Positions 9,809-22,172 of a stretch of 64,000 bases of DNA are shown here, piece after piece. The stretch comes from Bryum argenteum (Eukaryota > Streptophyta > Bryopsida > Bryales > Bryaceae), in contig CM073327.1 of the NCBI GenBank assembly GCA_037043015.1, positions 12,692,727 to 12,756,726 on the forward strand, read 5' to 3'. The position numbers and the translations under genes were made by a program. The notes under the pieces are model-generated. The model saw nothing but the letters and a program-made list of their open reading frames with translations. It did no database searches and was not told the origin of the DNA. Every line of letters starts with the position of its first letter. Within the stretch, counting starts at the first letter, position 1.

Positions 9809-11140
9809 ATGGCTCCGGGTGGCGTGTGGAGGGAGGCTTTGCTGGGGTTGGTGGTGGCGCTGTGCGTGGGAGTGGCGGCGGGAGCTCCCGCAGCCATGCA
9901 ACCCAGCAGCTCGGATGACAGTGAGGTGGGTTGTGCAAGGCCCCTTGTGGATGTGGTGTGGGGTTTTTTACTCACATTGCTTGCTCTTGTAGTTGCATTC
10001 TGGACCTCTACACAACATTATTCTCGCCATAAATTTTGGAAGATGTGGTGGTTGAGTCTCGCGATTTCTATGCCGACTATGCATCTTACATTTGTTCTTC
10101 TAAAGGCATATCTATTCACAAAAATGGTATTTCATTGCTACAAGATGAAATATGGGAAGATGAGTTTGAGACACTTGTGTTCATTGTTGAACCCATGCTC
10201 CAAATCTCCTCTACGAATCCTTTGTAGTTGTAGTATCATCATCTATATCAAGAAGAGAAATTCATCTCCTGAAGAGTTTAGTGAGAATGAAAAAAAACTA
10301 CAAGAAACATGGATATGGTTGGATGAGGTATCCATCGAGGATGAATCAGAGGGAATGGTTATAGGAGAAGATGGGTCACGAGGATCAAAAACCAAAATTG
10401 TCCAATATGAGGGAAAGCAGCTATCTTTTTATGGAACACTTGCATTGATTTGGGGACATGACTTTGATCCCAAGTGCAAAGAAAACAAATTCTTACCTGA
10501 GTATGATGAGTTGAAATACCTGAGAGGGAATTCAGGTTTTGCTATGATATCCATTGCAATTCAAGCTACAGGTTACATATATAGTGTCATATTTAGGAGT
10601 GTAAAGAACTTGAGGGTAGCACCTGTCGAAGTCATTGGTTTGATTTTTAATGTCTTACTGTTGATTGTAGCAAGTCTTTATAGTTTCTCGAATATGTGTG
10701 TGAGACCATTGATAATTTACATGGATGAAGAGCGAGAGAGGAAGTTTGTCAGTATACTCAACTCAAGACCCGAAGATCACTTTATTGGTAATTTTAATAG
10801 TGGAAAGGTTTACAATTATGGTGGAGAGATAATTTCATCATTCATTTGCATTCCAATTTTGATATATTATATCATAAGTCTAAAAAATGCCACCAATTTA
10901 ATGATCATTGTCCCCCTTGTCATTTTTGGAGTGAGTATAATATCTAGTATGTTATTCTCAATCTTTGTTGTTGGTAAATCTGGAATATTAGTGCCGAGTG
11001 TTTATCTATTATTTAATGTTTTAAGTATAGTTAGTTATGTGTGGGCATTAGTAGTCACTTTACACTATTGGGAGTCACATCACTTCGATACGCGTCCCAA
11101 ATTGTTGAACCTTTCACAAATTATTCCTTTTATTGGTTAG
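9809..11140 (+). CDS. Unrecognised multi-span membrane protein, 443 aa
   Basis: I do not recognise the family. The first ATG with a sensible N-terminus is at 9809. Residues 9-29 are a hydrophobic stretch ending in AGAPAA, a probable cleavable signal peptide. Likely membrane spans follow near 47-66, 82-105, 244-263, 273-295, 341-358, 364-388 and 393-420. A charged, mostly acidic loop (150-195) and a conserved-looking stretch around FYGTLALIWGHDFDP (207-221) separate the first spans from the rest. There are no enzyme motifs. Base composition changes sharply near 9950: the signal-peptide part is GC-rich, the rest AT-rich, which suggests either an exon-like fusion or a short captured leader. Another frame is open at 10036-10227, so a frameshift or unrecognised intron there cannot be excluded. 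The long AT-rich open frame with membrane-like composition argues that it is real. Confidence 0.55.
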   Translation: MAPGGVWREALLGLVVALCVGVAAGAPAAMQPSSSDDSEVGCARPLVDVVWGFLLTLLALVVAFWTSTQHYSRHKFWKMWWLSLAISMPTMHLTFVLLKAYLFTKMVFHCYKMKYGKMSLRHLCSLLNPCSKSPLRILCSCSIIIYIKKRNSSPEEFSENEKKLQETWIWLDEVSIEDESEGMVIGEDGSRGSKTKIVQYEGKQLSFYGTLALIWGHDFDPKCKENKFLPEYDELKYLRGNSGFAMISIAIQATGYIYSVIFRSVKNLRVAPVEVIGLIFNVLLLIVASLYSFSNMCVRPLIIYMDEERERKFVSILNSRPEDHFIGNFNSGKVYNYGGEIISSFICIPILIYYIISLKNATNLMIIVPLVIFGVSIISSMLFSIFVVGKSGILVPSVYLLFNVLSIVSYVWALVVTLHYWESHHFDTRPKLLNLSQIIPFIG

Positions 11141-12707
11141 CAATGGCCAAATCTTTACTTCACTGTGTCTACAGCAAATACACTACAAGTGACATTAGTA
11201 ATGGTACCAAGTTTCACTTAGAAATTACAAGAGAGGGATGCCAATCTTGGACGAAAGTCCATTAAATGGTCCTCTTTGTTCTTGTGATGATGAGGGATTA
11301 GATAGGGAGTACTTTTAGCAAGCCAAGAAATTTATCACACAGGAAAGAGGTGGTGGTTGAGGTTGAACTCCGAAGACATTAGTCTTTTGGAGACCTTTAC
11401 TAGCATTATGGTATTTAGCCTTATCCCATTACCATGGGAAGTCAAGTATTGAACCTCTTGTCAAGGTTTTCTTAGTGCAAAGTTATTCAAAAATTCCTGT
11501 CTCAATCATCTCTCAACTTGTGGTTGTTAAAATGATTTGTTCTTGCAAGAGCCACCTATTTGATTGAGTTTAAGACCGCTGCTTTACAGTAAATAGATTC
11601 ATTAAAGTACTATGAGTGGATATTCTCAAATCTCTTTCTTCATATACTAAGAATTAGCCCAAACACAAGGAAAGAGTGGTTCCTAATGCTTGATTGAAAG
11701 TCTTAAGAAATAGAAGTAAATTCATACGAAATAACCCTAAACATGAAGTTCTATATCTGCAACTCACACATTTGCATATTTGTATCCAGAGCTTCATTTT
11801 TAATGCTCGAATGTGTGAATGAGAATCTCCAACACAATTCAGATGGAAGTGATGGAAGTGTGGCAGAATAATGAAATTCCAAATGGCACACAAGAAAATC
11901 CTGTAGCAGAATTACTTGCAGTTGAACTTGCTGCTTGAAAAGTGCCTGAAGTCCATAAAGCTCCCTAATGAATGGTAGGCAGTTACAGTAACGTGCTGTT
12001 TGAGTTTCTTGAGGCAGAGAAATCCAGGCTCAGAGAATTACCAAAGCAGCCGTTTGACAATCTTGCTTGAAAACTCGGTTCTGATTGCAGTAAAACCTTG
12101 ACAACTGCTTGATATCCTCAAACCAGAGCACAACCTGCGATAGCTTCGCCATAGCCACAACGGTGATCCTTAGGCTGGGAAGCATTAAACTCTTGCTTGT
12201 GGCCATGTCTTACATAAGCAGCTTGGGCAGAGCACTTCAATTATGCACTGTGCAGTATGGTACAATTGCAAGTCTTTAGATTAGGTCAGTAGCAGTGTAG
12301 TCTCAAAATAACCATTACTTACCCTGCATTTCTGTGTACAATTAGGAGATGGAACCTTCTTTTTAGAGCCAAAGCACATCACAATTTGGGACAAAAACAC
12401 CAAGGAGGAATAATGTGGCAAACTTCCACAGCCCGGTATAATCTTATGTTTTGAACTTTTGCTGTGAATTTTTCCATAATAACAACGCACGGTTTCTTCG
12501 AGCCCATATGTACAATATGTACAACTGTTTGGACTCTAGAACCTCCGCCAATCAATCACAATGTACCACATTGCGACAAAAGAGAGTCATGAAACTCCAT
12601 GAATTTCAACAGCCTCTAGCAAAAATTCAGGTTTATCTTCTCTTGATCGAATGCTTTCAAGGTAACCCAAACCTCAAAAGCGAAATTCTTCAAATGAGGT
12701 CAACCTT
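11141..12707. other. Intergenic DNA between convergent genes
   Basis: This stretch separates the 3' end of the membrane-protein gene from the 3' end of the ABC transporter. It must contain both 3' UTRs. I found no further coding exon, RNA gene or repeat. Confidence 0.45.
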
Positions 12708-15700
12708 CTATGAAATTGGTGAGAATTCTCGGTCAAGCTTCTCATATGTCCAGCCGCCGCTACCGTCCAGAGACAATATTGCTGAGTGGTACCTGGACCA
12801 CACAAAGATCTCCAGTCAGATCCAATGAACCAACTCCTCCTCATCTTTCATTCAAAATGTAACAGAACATTTTCATAGATTGTATGAATATCATAACGTG
12901 CGAAATGATAGCACCATTTTGGTGATGCAAATTGAGAGCAAGATGACTTTTTGTAGTGTTGTATGTCAACAGGCAAATGAAGGAGTTAGTTTGAGAGAAG
13001 GCTGCTTACTTCTTAAGAGCAGGCCGGTGAGCTATCGACAGCAATGTGATGCCACTCTCCTGCAAATTCTTGTACAGGTTTTCCTCTCCGTCTGCACTCA
13101 CTGCTGATGTGCATTCATCCAGAACAGCATACCTGTACCACAAAAACAAATCCAAATCATGTGAAAAGTAATGACACATTGAAACAATTACATTCTAAGT
13201 GAAAAGTAAATAATGCAGAAAAAGGTCATATCTGATGTACTTACAACAGAATGCATATATATTTGCGCGATGATTTCAATCCAGTTTTCTTAGTGATAAG
13301 AATCAAATTTTACTAAGAAACCATTCTGATCATGAGTACTGTAGTGTACGCTGGTTACCTGGGGCTGTGGTATAAAACTCGAGCAACGGCCAGTCGCTGC
13401 TTCTCGCCTCCAGATAAAGTCTCCTCCCAGTTCTGAAATTGCAGACAACACAGCAGAAGTGAACATACTAAAACCCCCAACCAAAGCCACCTTACCCAAG
13501 TACACCCTCCACTTTATTAATATATTCTCCAAAAGCTTAAAAGAGAATGCTAAAACTCAACGTGAAAGATGCAAATACATTATAGAGAATTACGATTGAC
13601 CTTCAACCAAAGCTCCTCTGATCTCTTGTAGTTTTTTCGGAGTTCTCCTCATCTACTTCATCTACTTGACAGAAAATATTCTGCAAAGTATCTGGACTCT
13701 TCATTACTATGATAAGTGAACATTGTAATATAAATTCAGCCATCGTATCGCTGAATGAGTTATTTAGCTCATTGTTGAATGATACTTCAGGTTGTGTTGA
13801 AGGTTGTCTGGTTTCTAAGTGCATACAAGAGATAGTTATGAAAGGAAAAGGGGGGTACCTGCAACTGGTCAAGACCATCACCACGGTGAACAAGGTACCC
13901 AATCTCGGTAGCATCCAAGGCATCCAACACGCGGTCATCGTCCGGGTGCTTCATGTGCTTGACGGACAGCAACGATGCAGCGCTGGACCATTTCTTGCCT
14001 TGAGTAGCTCGTGATACAGACAACGGCGGTGTTGGGTACCGCACTTGGTCTCGCAGAGTTCCTCGCACTAGGTAGGGCCTCTGCATCAGTAGTCCATCCA
14101 TTCATCATCAGGATCCTACAGTAAGTCTAATCTCGTGTTTGTTCTTGCAGCATAACCTATTCAATAATCGGTTCATTGTGTTAACGACTGTCCTATAAAT
14201 CACCAACATTGGAGATAATTGTCTTACTCGTGGCAGCCTGACGAAGAAGTAATGTGCTTGCTCTTCAACATTATTGTCTCGCTAGTGTAGGGGGAGAAAT
14301 ACTGCTACATTCTTTACCAATATCACCGGGAACTTTATCACAAATGGGAAGTGAGGGTACCTGAGAGAGGTAAAAGATTTCACTCCGAGGTGGTCGAGAG
14401 ATGGATCCACTCTGCAGAGGCCACAGCTCCGCAAGGACACGGAATAACGAAGATTTCCCACTGCATACACGATAATGGCAAACACAAAGCTCACAACAAT
14501 TTCTACTCAAGGTACTAACCACTACTTTGGGCAATAACAAGACGAAAATCATGATATTAGTTCAACTTACCTGCCGTTTGGGCCCATGATGATGACGGAT
14601 TGACCTGTGACAACCTGAAAGCTCAAGTCACGAACCAGCATTGACCCGTCTGGTGAGAAAAGAGATACGTTCTTGAACCTGCCCACACAATTCAGTCTCA
14701 TGAGATAAAGTTCCTTGAAAAGGTTACAAACGTTTGAACAAGAAGGCTATAACGAAGGTGATGGCTTCTACAATCCATCCGGTAAGACATGAATGGTAAG
14801 CTTATGAAGATAATCACACGTACTCTATGATGGGACCATAAGTAAGCTGTGGAGTAATGTATGTTCCTGGATCGTTCGTCTCCACCATCTTTTGTAAAGA
14901 ATTAGCTCGTTTCTTGAGACCCTCCTTTGTGCTCAACTGCTTCACCTGTTTACACATTCAGCAGATAAGAGACAGCTTTTTTCTTCTATACAACGCCAGT
15001 ACAAGAATATTATCCACTTACATGATGCTCTACACTGCAATTCATAGATTTAAAGTAAAGATAGAGTTATATAAGGAACAACAATCATTGAGAAGTTTGA
15101 ACCTTCATCATTACTATCCAAAGATCGTCACATAGACAATTTGAATGGTCTTGCAGGTTGAGGTCACTTCGTGCTTTCGATTGAATGTCCCATTGTGCTG
15201 TCTCAAAAGTCAGGAAATGGAAGTTCAAAGCAAAAAGCTTACAGACTCAAGGAGTTCTGACACCCTGGAGGTGAAGCCCGCGAGTGCCGTTACTCTCTTG
15301 TATACCAAAACGAGTTGTCCTATTGCAGATGAGGTATTCTGCAGAATAAAACCAGTTTTTGAGCCACTTGCATAACATCAAGTCATCCCCAAAGAGGATC
15401 TCCTGAAACACATCTGCAAAGGAGTGCCAGACTTACCATCATCAGACGCATAGACCGGAGATAATCTCCGGTCAGCTGTTTACTATCCCTGGTCTGCCAT
15501 AACAACAACAATGTCAATTCGACCACTTCCATTACGAACATCATCACTCATAATACCAGTAACTAAAAGAGTCCTACTAAAGCATATATTGAGATATCGT
15601 CAGTCAATCGTGATAGTGCTCACCTCTTTGCTGAAGTAAAGGGGTGCAGCATATACACAAAGCCCTACAACGGAGGCGGTGTACTTAATAGTATAGCCAT

Positions 15701-17974
15701 CTGCCACCTACATCATCATGTAAGAAAATAAATGATCTGTCCATGAAGGCAGAAAAGAGAACGAGCACATCAGATCTTCTCAAACAAAATGTTCTCAATG
15801 ACGTGTATGAACAATAGCCAGGATGTGAATGGAATTGGGTAATACCTGCTGGACAAATTTTTGAAAGGAGGATAGTCGAGAGTGACGCATGTAACGGTTC
15901 AAGTGGTCGTTGAGAATCATTCGCTCTGTATCTCCTCCTGGCGGGTCATTGAACGCTATCTCCTCCGCATGCGAAACAATCCTATATCATCAAGATAGAG
16001 TTCAAAGTGGTATTCGATTCCAAACATCAACTATCCTAAGACTGATTCTATTGGAAATCTACATGAAGTACAGTTATCAGAATCCCGCAAATAAAATAGG
16101 GCTTGATATTCCCCAATACACTTAGATCTTAAACATGGAGATTGAAGAGTACCTATGACGTTCTAGGATGATCAGATTTAATGTACTGATAGAGTATAGC
16201 ACTGCCTTCTCCTACAAGTGAAAATGGATATGAGTTACCTTTGATGTGCATTTCTGAAATTTCCAGCAAGAGCTGCTTCTTGAACAGTCATTAGAGCCAG
16301 CGGCGGGCTAATAGACCGCAAGAATGCAGATGTGAGAAGGAAATAAGCATACAACAGGAACTGGCCTTTGTACCTGCAAACATGCACCATCACATCCTTA
16401 CAATCATTTCACGTCGGATGGAACTAGAGACGTTCATAACCCAAAGTCAAGTCCTTCAAGTCAGAAGCAACACTACTGAAAATGTAACAAGACAGAGACA
16501 CTTACCCTATGGTTCTAGCAAGAGAGCGAGTAAACAGAATGATATCCAGCACAGGCTTGAAAGTGTAAGAGAAAAGCTCGCTGATTGCAGATGAGAACTT
16601 CTGTACATCTTCAGTGATACGCTGCACAATTCAATCCAAGAATGTAAGCCCCTTCTAAATCCTAGTTGGTATTGCAGAATACTGCCTTAAACAAATTTTA
16701 TTTTTCTACAGAACCTCCGAGGGGGGGGGATGTGGAGGTTCCAGTATTATCAACGAGTTCAAGAAGTAAGCAAACATACTTGGTCTGCATTTGAAAGACC
16801 ACGCAGAGCTGATGCTACGTAGTACACACGATTCGACAAATAACATTCGTGCAAGTACTCAGTAAGCCTCTGCTGGAAAGCATACGTTATCAACACCTGC
16901 AGCCCACAACACAGTGTTATTGAATTCAAATTACTTGTAAACCAATTTTACCAAGAAAAAGAGTGGTAAGCAAGAACGACATTAACAAGATATCAAATCA
17001 TAGAAGAGGAATACACTAGTCAAGACATTAAAAGGTGAATAAGAGTTCCAACAAAGAAATCCATGAAGTACAAAGTCGGTAAATTCATTAATCAGGAATA
17101 TAAAGTTTCAACACTGAACCAATGCCATATATGGTGTGCTGCTCATAGAGCACCAATGATTACCTGCATATACTTCAAGCCACTGTTGACTAGAGTTGCT
17201 GGAACAGCTGCCCGTGCAAAAGCAGCAAGATTCGATGTAAAAAGCGGCCAGTCCTGTTCATTGATTGCTGCTTTCAGTAAGCCACTTCTGCTTGCATAAA
17301 CTCATTACAGCGCAAGTTATACTAACCTTGTTGATAACAGACTGGCCAGAAATTCCTTCCAAACCGGAGATATAATCTGTCCAAAAAAGCACTCGGCATC
17401 ATTATTACCGAATTCACAACCAAGACTAGAACAAGATAAATGACTAGCTGGTAAAGAGACGAACCTGTTAAAAGGGTCCTGCTAACCAGAAGACACGACT
17501 GCACAATAACTAAGAATGCTTCCTTGGACCAAAGTGAAGGCACACATATTCGTAGAATCTCTTGTAATCGCTTCGCAAATAGAGCATCCACTGCTACCTG
17601 AACATACATAACCGTACACAGAAAATTACATCTTACTATATTGATCCACCTCGTCGACATCATTCAGACATGTGTATATTTCGATGAAAATTAGAGTGCA
17701 GTGCTAGATAACTGATCCAAATCTTAGCTACCATCACATGAAAATGAGACTATCACTTGAAATGTTGATAATTTTAGGATATGGAAGGTGAGCATTGAGA
17801 TACCTTGGCTTTTCGGGGTTGCAGAGCTGGTTTGGCATGTGAATCACACAGAGCAGATTGCTCCTTCTGAAATTTTTTGATGTTGAATTGTAGGACCTTA
17901 CCCCCCACCAGGGCACTCCCGCCCACCAATGTTAACCCAAACACTCGTTGCTGCTGCTTGCTTAACACAGCCAT
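12708..17974 (-). CDS. Peroxisomal ABC half transporter, ABCD (ALDP/PMP70) family
   Basis: By family this imports very-long-chain or other acyl-CoAs into peroxisomes as a dimer of half transporters. Coding exons, from the start: 17974-17804, 17597-17465, 17376-17327, 17253-17164, 16896-16780, 16621-16506, 16373-16239, 15981-15846, 15707-15624, 15493-15437, 15338-15243, 14945-14824, 14678-14571, 14460-14361, 14080-13859, 13432-13359, 13132-13010 and 12792-12708. All are GT-AG; the joined frame is 2019 nt (672 aa), between PMP70 and ALDP in length. The N-terminus MAVLSK plus a short hydrophobic segment resembles the start of ALDP. The membrane domain carries EEIAF (277-281). The nucleotide-binding domain has Walker A GPNGSGKSS (468-476), LSGGEKQR (585-592), Walker B YAVLDECTSAV (from 605) and switch His639. 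The family's GEGGW-like C-terminal motif (GSGGW) is present. The frame stays open upstream through the 18690 exon to an ATG at 19024, so a longer N-terminus is possible but less ALDP-like. Confidence 0.93.
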
Positions 17975-18017
17975 TCTGCTTGCGTGAACTCTCAATGAGG
18001 GCTTTTCAGCGACATTC

Positions 18018-18690
18018 CTGCAACGAAAGTATTTGAAATCCAGCTATGAGGAATGTGCACTCAAATTCTGGTCAAGGTAAAGTTTTAAGCTTGAGCTCAA
18101 AACTAATGTCATATTCGTGAGTGCCATCATTCATCACTTGTCATTTCCATTCAACCTCACACTTCGAAAAAGCTTTAGAGATGGTTCAATGTTACTCAGA
18201 CTCCTGTTTGACCTCATGACCAAACACAGTTAAAGTCTTATAATAGTACGCAAAGCTTCTAGGTTCAAACCAGACACAATAAACCCCAACACGACTTAAA
18301 CTTCATGAATCAATTCGAATTCTATATCACTAGAAAATGACACATGCTAGTGAAAGACACATGCAATGTAATGTTCATATACTAAAAGCTGCTAGTGTAC
18401 CATATGAAGGATTGTTACTCATGCCCACTGAGATGGATATGAACTCATCGTCATTTCAGCGATTAAAAATTCTTCCTACAACATTCCATGCAGGAAAGAT
18501 CCTTAAACCCTAATTTCTGTTCCCACACTTTAAAATCATGCAGATTGATTGGTAATTTTCGAGCGTGAACCAGAATCGTTTTCAAATGGCACAAACGACT
18601 AGTCAGTCTTGTTTACAGAATTGAGATGCCGTGAAAATAGCAGGTGATGATCGATAAATTTGAAGGGCGCTGGGAGGAATTGAGCTTACC
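18018..18690 (-). other. First intron of the ABCD gene, 5' splice site and leader exon
   Basis: A donor (AACAG|GTAAGC, exon end 18690) and an acceptor (TTGCAG|GAATG, exon start 18017) define an intron of 672 nt. The exon upstream of 18690 is probably the 5' untranslated leader. It has an uninterrupted frame from an ATG at 19024, but the sequence resembles neither ALDP nor an obvious targeting peptide. Confidence 0.5.
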
Positions 18691-19037
18691 TGTTTGGTAA
18701 ATTCGTACTTGAGCTGGTCTGCGATCGGATGAGAAGAAATTTTTGCAGGTGGAAGAGATTCTTTTGACGGGATTCTTTGCAACAAGCTGTTGCTGAAGCA
18801 ATCGAGGTGGGTCGTGATCGATCTGTCGCAAGTGTGCCGCATGGCCTTCGAACTCGATTCAGCCTGTAGCAAGGGAACAGCACTGGGAACCAAGTTGGGG
18901 ACCACTTGGAGAGTGTGCCCCACTCACGAAAGTGGTTCCAAGGGCTACTACTCTCGGTTATAGTAAGGTGGCCAATAATGGCACAAAATCTAAAGGAAGA
19001 AGCTAGAGCAAGTGGAATCATCATTTTTGGAATCTAC

Positions 19038-19360
19038 TAGAGATAGAGATAGAAACTCGGGTCTCTTTCTAAGGGGCGTGCGTGAATGAAGTGTCCATTT
19101 GTAATGCTAATATCTCGATGGCCACTGGACAAGGGGAAATTGAAACAATACTACTTCCCCATCTCGAGGGTGTACGCTATAACTACACTAGTTTCTAGCA
19201 AGTTGCTAGTGCCTTGAAGATACTTGACATAGTACCCCCAAAGGGCTTTGAGGTAACCAGACAACAACGTCCAAGGACCCCCCCACAATAGTTGGGTGGT
19301 GAGCACCACACCGGCATGGGTAGTAGAACCCTCGACCTCCCCCTTGGATGAGTTGTTGTG
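19038..19360 (-). mobile_element. SINE-like element, copy A
   Basis: Read on the minus strand, the element has a tRNA-like head whose B-box-like segment is GGTCGAGGGTTCTACTACCC. It continues through a body shared with copies B and D (ATTAGCATTACAAATGGACA) and ends in GAAACTCGGGTCTC-type sequence and a TATC/TCTC simple-repeat tail at the low-coordinate end. It has no coding capacity. The layout (polymerase III-like head, body, short tandem tail) is that of a tRNA-derived SINE. It lies just upstream of the ABCD leader exon. Confidence 0.6.
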
Positions 19361-21966
19361 AGTTTTTGAAGTTGGAAATATAGGTGTTCGGTGCCTTCAA
19401 GTGACACCTTGTAATGTTTGTAGTGAGTATATGGTATTGTTCTATTGAGAAGCTACTATGTACATGTGAGTGAAGATTACTAGGGCATTGTGCTATTATT
19501 GATTGTTCTACTATAAAAGAACTCAAAATCTATTTTGAGGCTGGTGTGAATGGATTGCTTGTATCATGCTAGTATTCTCGTCACAGATGGAGGGCGAGGG
19601 TCATTCCCTAATTTATTTTTTTAATAGATTTTTTAATTTTGGGTTCAAAACTTCGCAAAGAAGATGTAATAACACCAATGGTCTCAGTATCAAATTCTCT
19701 CTTGATAAACACTTTGCTAGTTCATACTTATTAATACTTTCCTTGTGGAGAGATTGTGGGTTTGATACCTTGCGATGAGGTTCACTGCCACTTGATGGAA
19801 ACTTCGAGCTTTCTCGCACTACGGTTGGACTACCTAAAAGCGCCAGGGGACCTAAAAGCGCACTATACCTTATTTGTAGATTGTGAAAATACAAATGTAC
19901 CTCATTTGTAGATTGTGAAAATACGGATGTACCTCATTTGTATATAACGCAATTGGGTCAAATCTTACTTAGCACTTTGGAATTTTGCATAAAATTCACA
20001 AATGCGAATTACATGCTGCAGATTTTTGCAATCCTCCTGAAAACTTATTTCGAATGTGATCATAATTTTATTTTGAATTTACTAGTGCTAAAAATAGGTC
20101 AGATCTCTTAAGTTGGTGCTTTAGGACACTCAACCTTAGTGTCTCAAAAGAAGAAGAAACGAATTATTTTAGGCTATATTATGGCGTGAGTGTGATATTA
20201 CATACAAGGTATACGAGGATACTTGAATTCCAATTTTTAAATGTTTTTTTAGAGCAAAGTCTAGTTACAAGTCTATATGGAGTACATCAAAACTTTTGCT
20301 TTCAAATTTTCCTCAATTATTTTGTGTGATGTATTTATAACCAAATTCTTCCTTAAATTTTGAAGTGCCCCTCAGTTGAAACTTCTACAAGGGTAGGCTT
20401 CCAAGAGCAAGTTTCATAGTTTTGAAAGACTTTCCTTTTTTCTCAAATTCTATCAAAATTTGAGATATTGAGATTTTTTAAGATTTTGAAAAAAAATTAA
20501 AAAATTAAAAATATATAGTTCACAATCTTATGAAGTCACCTACTTGCCCTACCATTTTCTCCTAAGACATATATTATACCATAGTGTTGTTTATATACCT
20601 TTTATTATATGAGGCAGATAGTTTGGGAGTTTGTGACTTTAAGATCTGTGGGACCATGGGTCACATCAGGCCACATGAGGTGTCGTTGGAAGCAAGTATT
20701 TTTTTGTAGTGGTGTAGGCACAATCGGATTGCAACTTGGTGTGACAAATCCTGAGGTATATAACTTTAGAGTATTTATGGGTTCAAAATTCTCAAAAATC
20801 ATGAGAAATGATTTAATTTTAGATTAAGTAGTAAAAGAAGAGGAAGCCAACTACGCAAGAATTATATCCTTTGGAGCCCTAGAACGTTTACCAAAAATTT
20901 ATACTTAGGCGTAGCAAAGCCAAGTGGGCGTACAAGTCTCCTTGAAAATCACATGCATGAAGATGACAATAGTGTACTGAGTCTTCAAGAAACATTCCCA
21001 TGTGGATACTTAATTTGCTATACTTTTTGAAAGAAAATGTGTGAATATTTTTTGGATCAACAATCACAAAGTTCACCTTTACAACATAGATGATGTCTCT
21101 AAACCCTCAAAAATCCAAGAAAGCTAACATGACTTTATGCTATTTTGGTAGCCGGAGATGAAGGGACTAAAGGTAATATTTTAGGCTAGGATTTATATTG
21201 ATTGCTTCCTATCCAGCAAGCTTTATGTGGTAATATTTGCATTACCAAAGTCCAATCTTTAAAGCTTCTTCTAAAATATGTAGTTTTTGAGCATAAAACG
21301 GGCGGTTTAAATTTAGCACTTGAACTTTTTTTTGAAGATATATCCACTACCAAATCATCACTCAAATTCCCAAGTGACCCAAGTAGAAACTTTACTAATT
21401 TTACATGGGCACTATTTGAAATTTACAAGAGGAAGCTTCAATGTCTTTGTAATTATACATTCGTTTCTTTCAAAATTTGTCAAAACATGAGATTTTGGAA
21501 ATTTTCAAAATCATTTGACTTAAAAGTGAAAAACTTATAAAGCTCCCCAATCATTATTCATTTTCCTCCTAAACCAAATAGAATGGACGTAATGAAATCA
21601 TTTGACCAAGTTGTTGATTTTATACCTTTTTTGTCTGGAAAATAAATTGCATTAAGGTTCAAAGAGCGAAATAAGTCCTCAAAAAATTTATATGGGCATG
21701 CTCAACTTATTTGTCTACATGGAAAAGATTATCGGAAAACATTTGGGGTAAAAATCCTCAACTCTCCCTTTGCACAAAGAGATAATGACTGCCAAAGATT
21801 TCCCCAAAAAATATTCTGCATAAACTTTGAATACAATGATCAGAGATCCAACAGATGAAATTTTACATGATAGTATCAAATGAACAAAAGTTTGAGATCC
21901 TATAGTTAAAAGTTTAAAAAAACAATAAATAAATTGACCTTACCTCAACGTCAACAAGGTGGTACA
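19361..21966. other. AT-rich intergenic DNA
   Basis: No gene is supported. At 19845-19935 the phrase CCTAAAAGCGC occurs twice, followed by two copies of a 35-bp unit containing ATTTGTAGATTGTGAAAATAC. The remainder is AT-rich with no clear termini. Confidence 0.4.
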
Positions 21967-22172
21967 TTAGATAGATAGATAGAAACTCCCCTCCCTTTCT
22001 AATGAAGTGTCCGTTCGTAATGCCAATATCCGGATGGCCATCGGATAAGGGGAAAATGAAACAATATTACTTCCCTCTCTCAGATACTAGACATGGTATC
22101 CCCCAACGGGCTTTAAGGTACCCATACAACATGGTCCAAGGATCCCCCGACAATATTTGGGTGGACTATAGT
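21967..22172 (-). mobile_element. SINE-like element, copy B (head missing)
   Basis: A (GATA)n tract, TAGAAACTCC, and the shared body (TGAAGTGTCCGTTCGTAATG then ATATCCGGATGGCC) closely match copy A. The match stops near 22170, where the tail of copy C begins, so the tRNA-like head is lost or displaced by copy C. Confidence 0.6.

Noticed and set aside
9571-9975. Overlapping frames on both strands before the membrane-protein gene
   Set aside because: They lie in a G-rich upstream region, have low complexity and conflict with the supported start at 9809.
13132-13359. Reading the ABCD gene as ending at the TAA after HRPALKK
   Set aside because: The AAG-AAGTAAGC context is a strong splice donor, and an exon at 12792-12708 continues in phase with the family's conserved C-terminus.
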